A DNA stretch of 64,000 bases from Pyrus communis (GCF_963583255.1 NC_084819.1:11471471-11535470); one strand, 5' to 3'. Positions 35,934-46,851 are shown, numbered from the stretch's first letter. The notes: generated from the sequence alone by a model not told the origin. A program made the numbers and translations.

Positions 35934-35946
35934 GGCTCTGATACCA
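35934..35946 (-). promoter_or_regulatory. Primer binding site of the young copia element
   Basis: Minus-strand TGGTATCAGAGCC, a perfect match to the initiator tRNA-Met type PBS, two bases from the 5' LTR. Confidence 0.92.
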
Positions 35947-35948
35947 AT

Positions 35949-36604
35949 TGTTGGTATTCAGAAGAGTTTACTAACTCAATACCAAAATATGTGGGTGATA
36001 AGTTTACAAACTCTATCACACCTCTCACTTTCACTCTCAATAAAATTGGACAAAGAAATAGAGAAAGGAGGGAAGCAACAAGCTTTGGTAAAAAAACACT
36101 TGGACTTTGATATATGAAAGAAGTAGCAAGCTTGGTGATAACAAACACTTTGAAATATTAGAAGAGTTTACAACTCTTAAAGCTTACAAGCTGAAAATGA
36201 GAATGGAAATGGGATTTGGATGGGATGCTATAAAGCTTAGCAAGATGGCCTATTTATACAAAACAGAAATTAATAAACAATGCAACAACACATGCAATGA
36301 ATGGGGTGTTTAACATCTTTACACCCTTTAAAACACATGCAAGAACTTGGACAGTCTAGCACACATATGCAGCTATCTTTCCAGCTTGCAATCAACACTC
36401 TTTCGGCTAATACACAGCAACACACTGCTGTCTTCCTGCTAGCACATCACATGGCAGCACACTTGCTGTCTTTCATCACCATTTCAGCTAGCACATGGAG
36501 GAAACTTTAGTCTTTGTAGTTGCAGCATGTGTGGATACAACCTGTAAAGAAACTAACAGCTAGAAGCAACCTTTTACAACCTGTTTTTATTTGAATTTCC
36601 AACA
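35949..36604 (-). repeat. 5' LTR of the young copia element
   Basis: 656 bp, TGTTGGTATTCAG...TTCCAACA, adjoining the PBS. Drives transcription leftward. Confidence 0.93.
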
Positions 36605-36609
36605 GTTTC

Positions 36610-37994
36610 AGACAGTTTTTGTATTGAGCTTGTTGACTTGAATAACTCTTTTGGTGATAATTTTAAACTATTTTGATGGTTTGAATGAGATGATTTAGAA
36701 CAGTTTCTGTATTATTTTTCTTTGTATGCACATAACTATATGTATTTGCGAGCAATGTAAAACTTTCTCCCTGTATCTCTCTTTATGATTTAAAACTTTA
36801 TCTTTCAATACCAGACTCCTTATTACCAATTGCCGATAATGTTATCAGTTCTGGTATGTAGACCAAATGATACAATGCACGCAAAGCAATTGTCATTGCA
36901 GCCCTCGCCATCTCACATGGTAGTGTGGAGCTATCAAGATATTGAAGTGGGGGATGATTCTGATCGAGCTGTTTGTACATGTCGACCCCGACGTTTGCCA
37001 TCTCATTCTAAATATCCAAATAGTTGGCAAGGTCCATCACCATCTCCATCGTACCATCAATATTACCATCACTTCTCTTCCCCCCACAAATCATCCTTCA
37101 ATTGTGAGTTTAACTCTCTTGAACTTGCAAGAAATGGAATTCATATAAGACATGAAAGTGCAGATGGAGCAACTCTGTCATGAGATTTTGGAGCTCTACG
37201 AGAATAACTAAGACTCTAAGAGCTGTGTAGACATGCAAATGGTAATGCAGCATTCCATGAAGCAAAAGTTCATTCAGGTTCGCGTTGTACTTCAAATTCG
37301 TTTCACATAATTTAGGGTCTCAGATCAACATGAGCATGTATTGTGTATTTTTTTTGTAAGTGATTCGTAGTAGTTGTTAAATATTGTGGTAGTTGAAAAT
37401 CCTTATTTTTGTGATTGTGATATGATTACTGAGTATTTACTTTATTTAATTACAAAGAAGTGTGATGGAAATTTAAAGATTAATTTAAGCATGTTCCTCC
37501 TTACTATCAATTTGTTGCTTGGAATTTACATTTTTTGTACATGATGCCAAAATGAAATAGGAATAGCAAAAGAAATTATTAACTATGATTTTTTATTTTT
37601 TATTTTTTATTTAGATCAGGGAATGCTTTTCTCATGTGGAGATTGTAACCCAATCAATAAGCAAGTGAAGCACAGAAGTTCCATATCATGGTTAATCAAG
37701 ATGGTTCTTGGGTGAGTTTTTAAGAGGGGAATGAGAGCTTCGAGATGGTGGTGGTGACGTCGAAAAACTCCATCAGAGTTGGCTGGAATTGGCCTTGGAA
37801 GATAGGTGGTCGTGGAGGTGTATGGACGGAAACTCACGCGAAAAGCTCCCAGCTTTTTCCCCTTTTTTTTTTATCACATGTGAAAAGTTGAGACATAGAA
37901 AACAAGATATTTTTGTGTGTATTATAACTACATGGATGTAAATAAGATAAATTTTACGTACCATTTGTTCTTTATAGAACATAGGGATGTAAAT
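36610..37994. other. Single-copy intergenic DNA
   Basis: The stretch at 36840-37290 is less AT-rich and has overlapping frames (the longest 36830-37183, with a Ser/Pro/His/Tyr-rich part such as SPSPSYHQYYHHFSS). I recognise no domain. It could be a degraded gene or transposase tail. The remainder is AT-rich with no features. Confidence 0.4.
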
Positions 37995-38002
37995 AGATTT
38001 TA

Positions 38003-38149
38003 GGAGTGTGCTATCCACATACCCCAAATTACTTCACACACCCCTTGTTAATTTATGTCCGTTGATTTTCGTCAATTCATCAGATCCGACGGTCGAAAAT
38101 TAGAAAGATGTATGGGAAGTAAAATGGAGTGTGTGGATATCACATCCCT
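38003..38149. mobile_element. MITE, same family as 15468-15615
   Basis: 147 bp, inverted ends GGAGTGTGCTATCCACATAC / GTGTGTGGATATCACATCCC, flanked by a perfect 8-bp duplication AGATTTTA (37995-38002, 38150-38157). Confidence 0.88.
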
Positions 38150-38157
38150 AGATTTTA

Positions 38158-39480
38158 ATATGGATGTAAATAAATTTTTACAAATCCCACACATTTAACA
38201 AAATCTTAAAACCTGCGCCATCGCGCGACTCTTTTGTTTGTGGATTTCTAAGGGGATAATTAGGCCTCGGTTATTTGGATCCCATGCTCTTTGGAGGACC
38301 ACTTTAGCCCTTGGTACAACCCAGGCTTCTGGTGGAACTTGCAATTTTTTACGTTTTAAATACAATCAAATCTTCATCAAAAAAAAAAAAAAAAAAAACA
38401 ATCAAATTACTTGGTACTATGTCTATTGTTATTAATTTCTGCTTATAATTTTAATGTTTTAGTTTCAAATCGACGAGTTCGACACCAATTTTTTTTAAGG
38501 TAATTTAGCCAAAAGTCAATAAAAACTTTACTATTAAGACATATATCAATGACATATTTTTGTTTTGGACTTAATCAATGATATATTTTTATTAATTAGG
38601 GATATGTCAATGATGAATGCCATATAGGCTTTAAGTTATTATAAATAGTTAGAATTTGATTATTTTATCATTCACTCTCTTTTTCTCTCTATAAATGTTA
38701 TATGGGCTTAAGCTATTATAAATATAGATTTAGATCATCTCTGGATCAATTTGTGGAGATCATCTCTGGATCAATTTGTGGAGATCCTCTGGACCGATGG
38801 ATCTCATCCATTGATACAAATCCAACGGTCAAAATCTCTTATCCTTCCTCTTTTCCTCTCAACTCTTCTCTTTCTCCGTCACTTCAAAGCTCTCAACCTT
38901 AAACCACCAACCCCTCAAATTCCAAATTAAATTCAACCCCACCACAAAATTAGCCCCAACATTACCACAACCCACCCAACCCACAACCACCAATTGCAAG
39001 TCCCTTACCTTACCCTCTCCAAAATTAGCCCCACCACCACCACATCCCTCAGTTGCAAGTTTCTTGACCTTAAAATCTCAGCAAACAACAAAGAGAGGGG
39101 TCGTGCAAACCAGTGTCTTTTGGTTGCAGAGATCTTTTTCATAACTACGGAAGAATTAGAGTGAAGAAGTCTCAAAGATGAAGAAGAAGAAAGAGATGAC
39201 AAATAAAAAGCTAAAATAGTAAGGGATAGTGAAAAAATAAATCAGACTTAGAGCACAGATAACCTACAATTGAATTTGGGGTTTGTTAACAATGATGGGG
39301 TGTGGGGGTGCGGGGGAGAAATAGAAGTTGAGGGGGAAGAGAGGCGGGGGAAGAGAATTCGGTTGTTGGATTTCTATTTCTATAGAACTGATCATGAGAG
39401 GATCTGAATCCAATAAATAGTTAGAATATGTATATTCTATCACTCTCTCGCGCCTTACATTTACATGAAGGAATCTACTC

Positions 39481-39509
<29 letters not shown>
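38158..39509. other. Single-copy intergenic DNA with small repeats
   Basis: Contains an A run (about 38380-38398), a 25-bp tandem GATCATCTCTGGATCAATTT.. pair (38733-38782), MITE-like GATCC/GGATC-rich ends (38733-38800, 39385-39405) and a long A run (about 39485-39511). A short direct repeat AAATAGTTAGAAT is seen at both 38643 and 39415, perhaps bracketing an insertion. No coding region is recognised. Confidence 0.5.
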
Positions 39510-39511
<2 letters not shown>

Positions 39512-39945
39512 TGGAACCAGGAAACGGACACTACATTGCAGTGTTCGAATCCAAATGTAAAAACTAGGACCAGGAAATAGACACTGCATTGTAGTGTCTA
39601 AATCTAAATGTAAAAAACAGAGCTAGGAAACATACATTGCATTACAGTGTCTAAATCTAAATGTAAAATCAGGAGTCGTGTGAAGTGTAGGAGATGTGTG
39701 AGTGATGGAAAAAATAGAACCAGGAAATGGACACTGCAACTTAGTGTCTGAATCCAAAAGTGAAAAACAGAACCAAGAAATGAACACTGCATTACAGTGT
39801 CTGAATCCAAATGTACAAAGGAACATGTAGGAGGCGTGTAAGTGATGGAAAAAACGAAACCAATAAATGGACATTGCAACTCAGTGTCTGAATCCAAATG
39901 TCAAAAGAAAAATTAGGAAACAGACACGCATGGCAGTGTCTGATC
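39510..39945 (+). repeat. Minisatellite, seven units with a hairpin core
   Basis: Units of about 53 bp carry GGAAA..GACACTGCATT..AGTGTCTGAATCCAAATGT. Two of the seven units are lengthened to about 90-100 bp by a GTAGGAG.TGTG.GAGTGATGGAAAAA insert. Each unit contains the imperfect palindrome ACACTGCATTGCAGTGT. Minus-strand open frames through it reflect the repeat and not a gene. Confidence 0.88.
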
Positions 39946-40444
39946 CGTATTGACTTATTCCAAATATAAAACTATACATGATTGACCTATAAAATTAGTT
40001 GACGTGGGTGCCAACTGTAGTTGCAGATTTTGTAATTTTTGTTTATTTTAAATGCATTTAAATATCACAATAAATGGTTGACCTATTTATAATTAACATA
40101 AATATTATTGATCCATTGTTAATATTGTAACCTTTTTATTGATTTTTCACAAAATCACCCTTTTTTATATAGTTGATCCATTGTGTAACTTAGATCAAAT
40201 TTCTCACCACTAAATATAAATATATCATTGTATATTAATTAAAAAACTAAGCGTTAAAATGATTAATTGGTTGACCAACCAACAAACAGTACGTAGGAGT
40301 TGCTTCTAAAAATTCTTAACCCCTAGCCCCTCTCCTCTAAAATAAAAATAAAAATTGAATAATGCTAATCATACCACATAATGGGTGGTACGAGATTGTA
40401 ACCGCCACATCAAATTAGTGTTTTATCTTATTTAGTGTTGATTT
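39946..40444. other. AT-rich DNA, left part of a split MITE
   Basis: No gene seen. From about 40370 (CTAATCATACCACATAATGG) a sequence begins whose inverted counterpart (GGTATAAAATGTGGTATTCA) lies at about 41128-41147, suggesting a MITE that the retroposon at 40462-41086 split. Confidence 0.5.
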
Positions 40445-40461
40445 TTATCTCATTGGATGCT

Positions 40462-41086
40462 TTTTTTTATTTTTTATTTTATCAAAGATTACTTCATTAG
40501 CAAAACAAACATATTACAAAACTAGAGGTCCAAGTACAATATCCACATAAACAAAAACATGGACCTCAAAAGTAACCCAAAGCCCAAAACAAAGTTTGGC
40601 CCACAACAAAAATAAAAACATAAAACCTAAACCTAATTGCTTTCTTCCAGCTCTTCCGCCGAAATCGCTGCCGCAACAGCACACCCTGATGATCTCGAAC
40701 CGCCACCACTAACTAGAACCATCACCTCAGAGGTGAAAAGAAGATGGATTCCGACTTCCAAATGATAGCATCTCGTCAAACAACTAACAAGACTACCAAA
40801 GCAAAGAAACCTGTGGGATTACCACAAACAATACTGCCAGAAAAGGCAGACACTTATGGTGTGGCCACCCGGTTTGAACACCGGAACTCTACACACCTTC
40901 TCAGTTGGTGACCGCAAGAATTCGCGGTCAAAATTGGTTATAGGTTTCAATAGAGATGAAATCAGTGGAATTCGAAAGAAAGACATGTAGATGGGTATAT
41001 GGATGAAAAGATCTGAGAGTTCGATGAGTGAGAGTCTTTCTCACTTTCAGAGAGAAAGACTCTCACTCATAGAGAGAAGGTAAATG
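40462..41086 (-). mobile_element. Poly(A)-tailed retroposon (LINE-like or processed) with 17-bp TSD
   Basis: A perfect 17-bp direct repeat TTATCTCATTGGATGCT flanks the insert (40445-40461, 41087-41103). The left end is T-rich (an A tail on the minus strand). These are the marks of target-primed reverse transcription. The minus strand has a short frame ending EELEESN* near 40635, followed by a 3'-UTR-like region. No RT domain is visible, so it is either a 5'-truncated LINE or a retroposed transcript. Confidence 0.82.
41024..41070 (+). repeat. Perfect 19-bp hairpin at the retroposon 5' end
   Basis: Arms ATGAGTGAGAGTCTTTCTC (41024-41042) and its exact complement (41052-41070), with a 9-base loop. 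It sits a few bases inside the 5' junction of the retroposon. Confidence 0.92.
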
Positions 41087-41279
41087 TTATCTCATTGGAT
41101 GCTAATTCAATTCATTTTACATCATTTGGTATAAAATGTGGTATTCATAACTGTCACGCTTGTGTCCAGGCTTGCCAGTACAATAGGGCTTTTCGCCTTT
41201 TACAATCTTTGAAGAGCAAAAACTATACGAACATAAAAGCCTTTTGGTTCAATGCAGATTTTCAGAAAGTATAATGCTT

Positions 41280-41428
41280 GGGACACTAAATTTTTGAATC
41301 AAATTTGAAAACCAAATGATGTGTTTTAATAAGAAACAAGCACGTTAATCGACACTTAGTTAATAATCCAATCATCTACAGCAACATCATTTGGTTTGCA
41401 AATTTGGTTTAAAAATTTTGATCTCGCC
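41280..41428. mobile_element. MITE with A/T-rich inverted ends
   Basis: Left GGACACTAAATTTTTGAATC and right AAAAATTTTGATCTCGCC are imperfect inverses, with inner AACCAAATGATGT/ACATCATTTGGTT arms. It resembles the element shared by U1 copies. Boundaries are approximate. Confidence 0.6.
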
Positions 41429-41433
41429 AGAAA

Positions 41434-42988
41434 AATATGCGTGCAGGTGGGATGAAACCTGATGTTATTGCATATATAACAGCTACCAAGGTTTGAAGCT
41501 TTCCTGTCTCGCGATTTATCCTGTTTGTAACTACTATTCTTCCTACATGTACGTAATTAGATGCAAAACTGCATTATTTTTCCGCCCTAAATGTAATGCA
41601 TCATGCCATTTGGTTCATAGGTGTGTGTGTGGAAAGTGGAAAGTGGAAATTTGGAGCGAGAATTGTCGCTGTTTGCAGAAATGAAGAAATATCAGATACA
41701 CCCAAATTTCGTGAGTACCAGGAACAAATGGTTCTAATTTCCAATCATATGTCCTAGCACGTTCTGAGAAAAGTTTTCGTACAAATAAGCACGATTTACA
41801 GTGAATTTCAAGTTAATTGGTTTACTTTTGGATTTCCTTTTAGCATGTTATGTTCGACTGGCCCTGCCATAAGGATGGAACTGCTCCAAGATGTATGAAA
41901 ACATAATCGCCAGTCATTTTGTCGCTTTATTTTATATAAGATACAAGAAATTCCAAACATGTCTGGACACGATTTTGCGAATAATTTTAATGACAATGAA
42001 AACAAAATGATCACAAGTCCAATACAATTCTGAGGGCTCGTATCAGATACCTTTCTGTGAGCGAAATACAACAATGCCTGGCTGTACGTCGGGACATGCG
42101 GAATGCAGGGTATACCAACACAAATTTTGGTTGTCATGAACAAGTACATTTTGCTTATTATGCATTTATTTCGCAGTTACAAATCTAACGATCATTACTC
42201 GAGCAACTAGTGAAGGAGTTATACAAGACAGCTATGCCAAACAAGGACAGTTCAGTTCCCCGCGACAAAACTGACATAGTGAGACCTGGAAGGTTTGCAA
42301 AAGCATATTGCTGAAACCTTAGCAGTTGACCTTCAAGGACTGACAAAGGTATTGGTATATATTCGGCAGAATTTCAGAGATTATGTCATTATGTGATTTC
42401 GTAAGGAATCGTCCCTTTGTTAAATGTTCTCGGTTTGCTACAATAATTGTTGAAAGGTATTGGTATATATTCTGCAGAATCTCGGAGATTATGTTATTAT
42501 GTGATTTCGTAAGGAATCGTCCCTTTGTTAAATGTTCTCAGTTTGCTATAATAATTGTTGGAAGGTTGAAGCTTGGATCATTCTTCTTGCCGTTCTACGA
42601 ATGATCAAAGAGAACTATAGCTTGCGTATGAAAGGAATACAATGAATGCCTTTATTTAAGTTGAAAAGCCATTTATTCACAGATATTTTTGACAGGGTAA
42701 AAAAGTCAGACTCGAACTACAGTAACAAATGAGAAAGGAAGAAGAAATGTAGGATCCTGAGTTTCAAACTTTTAGCACGCTGATGTTGAGACCGACTTAT
42801 GATTTGGAGGGCCTTGCGCAAAAGATGACATGCTGATCGTTGTGGGAGTCCACGATGTTGATGAAGACTCAACTACACAGAATTTAGAGGTGAAAGATGC
42901 AATAACCAAACTTCTGCAGGATGAATTGGGGCTCGATGTTCTTGCAACAGGACTTAAAACTGGACTTGATACGACAATAGAACCATAG
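41434..42988 (+). pseudogene. 5'-truncated PPR-protein gene remnant
   Basis: Pieces of the C-terminal part of a pentatricopeptide-repeat protein appear in order. They are GMKPDVIAYITATK (41450-41490), VESGNLERELSLFAEMKKYQ (about 41637-41696, after a TAG acceptor), YKSNDHY then EGVIQDSYAKQGQF (about 42180-42255), LAVDLQGLTK (about 42322-42351), VEAWIILLAVLRMIKENYSL (42563-42622) and a final exon from about 42811 to the TAG at 42986-42988 encoding KDDMLIVVGVHDVDE and AITKLLQDELGLDV. This order resembles chloroplast-type PPR proteins like Arabidopsis At5g02830 (from memory). PPR proteins bind organelle RNA. The 5' exons are absent from the window and frame changes occur in the middle, so it is a relic. 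The minus frame at 42772-42993 is its antisense shadow. Confidence 0.75.
42345..42560 (+). repeat. 108-bp tandem duplication in the PPR remnant
   Basis: Units 42345-42452 and 42453-42560, AAAGGTATTGGTATATATTC..., about 93% alike by eye. It lies in what would be an intron. Confidence 0.9.
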
Positions 42989-43102
42989 AACATTACTGAT
43001 TCAGATCAAGAGTCGGAATACATGTCAGGGAGTTGAGGAATGAATTAACGACAGAATTGATATATTCCGCTAGAAGACCTGTAGCACTAGAAAGGCTAGA
43101 GG
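42989..43102. other. Join between PPR remnant and copia derivative
   Basis: 3' flank of the PPR remnant. No further feature. The abrupt start of LTR homology at 43103 shows the copia derivative has lost its left end. Confidence 0.5.
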
Positions 43103-43656
43103 TAAACAAGACTTCCATGCCACAACCGAAAGCCAAACACAAAGTTACAAATGACTGCTGCCATTTCCTTGTAGCATTCAGAAAGTTAACACTATCAAAA
43201 TTGTTGCCAACTCATAATTATATGAGCCAAACACAACAATCTCCACCTTGGCGAATATACCATGAAAAAAATCCTTACATCCCTTGCCAAAACCACCACT
43301 GGCCTTATTTACCAGCATACACACCCTGAATCAACCTCGTTGGTCCTGTTCCGATTCAGTCACTGCCAATGCATGTGCAGCTGCTGCAAGCTAAAAATCA
43401 CCATTTAGCTTCAGACAAAAGGTCTCGACACACCCTCGTCTCCTCCAGTAGGATTTCCCCTCTTTATTGTCTGCAACCTGGCAACTTGTCAGCGCGCCCA
43501 TTTCCAGCAACACCTGTCGAGCCAGACAAAACATTCCTCACACTTCTCCTCCTTCAGGACCATCTTATCACTTGCGAATCCCATAGCGCCACCTGCTGCA
43601 AAACCCCTACAACACTGGAGACTATACATCACCAGGAGAAGTGTTGCTTCGAGTAC

Positions 43657-44150
43657 CTAGAGGGCATACTCGAAGTCTTCTGCCACAAAATTGCTACAAC
43701 CCGGACCAAGATCATCCTTTCTTTTTCTCAAAGGACAATTTTTCTTTTTATGCCCGAATTCTTTGCAGTCGTAGCATTGTAGACCCTTGCCTTGAACAGC
43801 TAAAGCAGTCTCGTGGCCACCATCAACAATGGTCTTCTTCTTTTGTGTATCATAAGACACCAAAGAAGCCTGCACCTGCTCCAAGCTTACTGTATCTTTT
43901 CCATGCGGTAAGGTTGTCACTAGATTCTCATACGAATCTCAGCTATACAGTGTCGAATCGTGCTAACACAACGCGGCTCCAGCTCCCCCCACTGGTCATC
44001 TGTCATTTCTTTAGGCTTCCCATCTTTTCCCTTCAAAGTTCTAGCCAAGCCTTGTTGAGTCAAGACATCCTTTACTCCCATGTGCCAGAGAGTAAAACTG
44101 CCTTTCCAATTAAACTTCTCAACTGAAAATGACATGTTTGTAGTCGCCAT
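43657..44150 (-). pseudogene. copia gag fragment with zinc knuckle
   Basis: Starts at the ATG at 44148-44150 with MATTNMSFSVEKFNW and an LWHMGVKDVLTQQGL stretch, then reaches a stop near 43920. A second open piece in the adjoining region (43657-43920) carries CYDCKEFGHKKKNC, a CCHC knuckle. The two look like the ends of one gag gene with the middle deleted. The rest of the internal region, 43239-43656, has no recognised domain and ends in a purine tract by the 3' LTR. Confidence 0.82.
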
Positions 44151-44211
44151 GGTGAATAACAAATCTGAACCTTCAATGAACCAAAGCTTCCAACAAAGCT
44201 CTGATACCAAT

Positions 44212-44921
44212 TGTTGTGCTTTGGCCGGTTAGTGCGAAACCAAATTCAGATTATCTCTCCAAAATACAAATCCACAGTTGAACAGTTTAAAATACAAGAA
44301 ATAAAGACACCGAGAGAAATACAAAGTTCGGCAAAATCCTGCCTACATCCCCGGAGAGATATTGCTCTTCACTATGAGAATGGTTATTACAAGATACACT
44401 TGAGTTAAATCAACTTAACCCAAACCCCAATCCCTTGTACACTCACATAATTTTCCCAAGAGCCTCACTCTACCCCCAAGAATTTCTCACTCTCACTCTC
44501 TATTTTCTCGCCTTTGTGTTCTCCTCCGGATGCTCACACAATGCATAACTATTTCCTTCACTTATAGTCATGCACCAACAATTTTGCCAACCAAGACCAA
44601 GAAAATCTTAAGTTCACCTGGCATATTCAACACCATATTCTATACCTAGCCTATAGAGTACAACTTTTTCTCCATTTTCCATTTAATGCATAGAAAATAA
44701 AACATGCACAATTGCATGCAAGCAAACACAAAGTCAAGACTTGCTTGCTTCCAACTTTGCTTGTGGCAGTCACCATGTCTTCTCTTGAAACAAGACTTCC
44801 ATGCCACAACCGAAAGCCAAACACAAAGTCACAAATGGCTGCTGCCATTTCCTTGTAGCATTCAGAAAGTTACACTATCAAAATTGTTGCCAACTCATAA
44901 TTATATGAGCCAAACACAACA
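44212..44921 (-). repeat. 5' LTR of the deleted copia derivative
   Basis: 710 bp. Its outer 140 bp (from about 44780) match 43103-43238. Confidence 0.88.
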
Positions 44922-45127
44922 AAGCAACCCAAATTCCTCACTGGCATCTACTGTCATTAGTGTAAAAACAGTTATCATAAGCTTTAATAGACCTGAGCCC
45001 TTCTATCTCGTAACTTCCAGTGCAATAGGATACACAGTTTTGAGGTTAGAAATATAAAAGCGTGACGGCTAATAAGTGAAACCACCCTTCTGTTCATTGC
45101 CAATAAAAATTTAAAATTAAAACTAAT

Positions 45128-45230
45128 CTTCTTCTCAGCAACTGCAAGTTCTTCTTCCATGTGGTATTTCTCATGTGCCTCAGCATCATCCACAAATAAG
45201 CTAGAATCTGATAAAAATAGTTCACGGCCA
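45128..45230 (-). pseudogene. CCCH zinc-finger gene fragment, copy D
   Basis: Only exon 7 (103 bp, encoding ...[17 protein letters not shown]..) remains. Its donor is mutated from GT to AT (minus-strand AAGAAG|ATTAG). Exon 8 is gone because the copia derivative abuts at 44921. The 5' side ends in intron 6 at the same join to U2 as copy A. Confidence 0.88.
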
Positions 45231-46326
45231 CTGCAAGAGTGGAAACAATAACAGAATTAGTTCTCCATATTTGAATTGAAAGACATGGGGCAGCTTACCT
45301 ATTTTCTAGGTTTACGGGTTCAATATAAGGAGAATGGAGATATCTTTTGTCAATCAATCCAAATATATCAAGGATTTGATCCACAATGCAGGAATAGACT
45401 CCTGTAAACCTGCAAATACTCCTTGTAAACCTCATCACCAAATGCTACATGCAGAAGGACAAATGTAATTAATGATTTGGCAATTATTATGTCCAAAGGA
45501 TCAGCTCAAAGGCAGAACCAGAAAACCCCAGCAGTCGTAACTAAGTTTTCCAATAACCTAAGCAAACTCTAGCTAGTGCCCTTATTATAGTCCTAGCCTA
45601 TTGTACCTCCATTTTTTTGTTAGGGTTTGTCTGCACCTTTTCCAGCAAGAGCTTTTTCGGGTCCTTTTCAAAGGGGACAGCGGAGATTTCATGTCTAGAA
45701 CTACCAAAAGAGATTGGGCAATTAATTGTTGTGTTCGCGAATTTTTGGAGCTTGCCTCATGGACTTGAGTGACTGCTTAGGTTTGAGTCTTTAGGTAGCC
45801 ATCACAACAGTTTATTTCCATCAAATTACGACTTATTCTATCTTCCTTGCTTGACTTTGTAATCTTTGAACTAAAAACATTTTGTGTGAATGTATGTGGA
45901 AGTACTATAGACACCACGTTTTAATATCTCAATTAATGTGACAGTTTTTCATTTAGCTCGTGTCGTGTCCCATTTGAAACCTTATTTATTCACAATAAAA
46001 TAAGAAATCATCACATCTTAGAAACCAAAAATTAATATAACAAGTTGGTGTCTCTCGTATTATTATCCTCTGTGGAGAGTGTGAACATTTTAAACCCTAT
46101 TAAACCAACATAGGCATATAACCAGCTCATCATTTTTTAAAGGGAACCAACTGGTGTCACCCGTGAGGTTACCAACTCATCATTTGAAAGTTTCAATTAT
46201 CAAGGACATGACTTCACTAGTTGACATCAGATTTTGATCGATTTACATATCATTAATTTCTTGAGAATTAAACTTGACTGAGCTTTCGAATCACTTAATT
46301 GAGGAAGCAATCTCTATATTAAACTA
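45231..46326. other. U2, second copy, upstream of small gene
   Basis: Matches 9083-12249 without the TRIM, the nested MITE/LTR and the SINE. It preserves their empty sites (45298-45302 and 45697-45704). No gene seen. Confidence 0.75.
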
Positions 46327-46336
46327 TATATAAATA
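46327..46336 (+). promoter_or_regulatory. TATA box of the duplicate small gene
   Basis: TATATAAATA, 161 bp upstream of the ATG, the same spacing as in the first copy. Confidence 0.6.
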
Positions 46337-46496
46337 CCTTATCGCACTTAGCAGCCTATCTGCATTACTCACTCTGCCCCCACACCAACATTATAAAAAG
46401 CTGTCTCATTCCCATTTCCTCTGTACTTGGATACAAAACATTGGTTCTTAATTTCTGTTCTTACCTAACTTCTTGTGTTACTCCAAGTCCACACCA

Positions 46497-46682
46497 ATGG
46501 CTCTATCTAGGCTTCCTCCAAAGAGAGGCCGGATCAAAGTTAAGATAGTGTCCAGTCTTGTCAAGTTGGTGGTGAGAGTAGCTTCGAAAGTCAGGAGAGG
46601 GTTGAGCTGCCGTAGAAAGGTGGCGACACAGGTTGTGCAGGCGCCTATGCAGCCGGCTGGTGATCAAATTAATCACGTGTAG
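46497..46682 (+). CDS. Small basic 61-residue protein, function unknown (copy 2)
   Basis: Begins MALSRLPPKRGRIKVKI, identical to copy 1 for the first 18 residues, and ends DQINHV in both. The frame length is the same, with no indel. Changes relative to copy 1 include F-to-S, R-to-K, G-to-R, M-to-L, R-to-C, I-to-M and S-to-G, against about two or three silent changes. Retention of an open frame, TATA box, ATG context and AATAAA site (46846-46851) in both copies argues for a gene. The excess of amino-acid changes argues for weak constraint or divergence. The function is not known to me. Confidence 0.58.
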   Translation: MALSRLPPKRGRIKVKIVSSLVKLVVRVASKVRRGLSCRRKVATQVVQAPMQPAGDQINHV

Positions 46683-46845
46683 GTCATACGAGTGCTAATG
46701 TCTTTAGCTGCATAATATTATAGCAGTGTACTGCAGTACTATATGTATTAGTAGAGCACATTCATATACTCTTAAAAATGCATGACAAAGTTTGTGATGT
46801 GGCTTTGCTTTTGGTTTTATATATATGTACTGATCCTATGTTCGT

Positions 46846-46851
46846 AATAAA
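46846..46851 (+). terminator. Candidate polyadenylation signal
   Basis: AATAAA downstream of the duplicate small gene, conserved in position with 12772-12777. Confidence 0.4.

Larger units (their letters stand above)
31216..36604 (-). mobile_element. Young, nearly intact Ty1/copia retrotransposon
   Basis: Two LTRs (31216-31872, 657 bp; 35949-36604, 656 bp) begin TGTTG and end TTCCAACA. They differ by about five substitutions and one 1-bp indel by eye, so the insertion is recent. A perfect 5-bp duplication GTTTC flanks it (31211-31215, 36605-36609). PBS at 35934-35946, purine tract at 31873-31884, and one continuous gag-pol frame with three stops. The domain order (integrase before RT) defines copia. 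The sequence resembles the TNT1/Tork group, which is inference. Confidence 0.95.
43103..44921 (-). mobile_element. Deleted Ty1/copia derivative
   Basis: A 5' LTR (44212-44921, TGTTGTG...CACAACA inverted ends), PBS TGGTATCAGAGC at 44198-44209, about 970 bp of internal DNA and only the first 136 bp of a 3' LTR (43103-43238). Gag is partial and pol is wholly absent, so the element was internally deleted or never autonomous. Its right edge abuts intron 7 of copy D of the CCCH gene. The left edge is truncated and no TSD can be defined. Confidence 0.88.

Noticed and set aside
36830..37183. 117-codon plus frame with Ser/Pro/His-rich part
   Set aside because: Overlapping frames of similar length, no domain and no gene signals; not called as a gene.
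39510..39945. CRISPR-like array
   Set aside because: A plant nuclear context, no distinct spacers and variable unit length make this a minisatellite.
42772..42993. 73-codon minus-strand Ser/Thr-rich frame
   Set aside because: The plus strand here encodes a recognisable PPR-protein C-terminus, so this is its shadow.
43369..44126. Plus-strand frames of 137 and 161 codons
   Set aside because: They oppose the copia gag fragment and its untranslated region on the minus strand.
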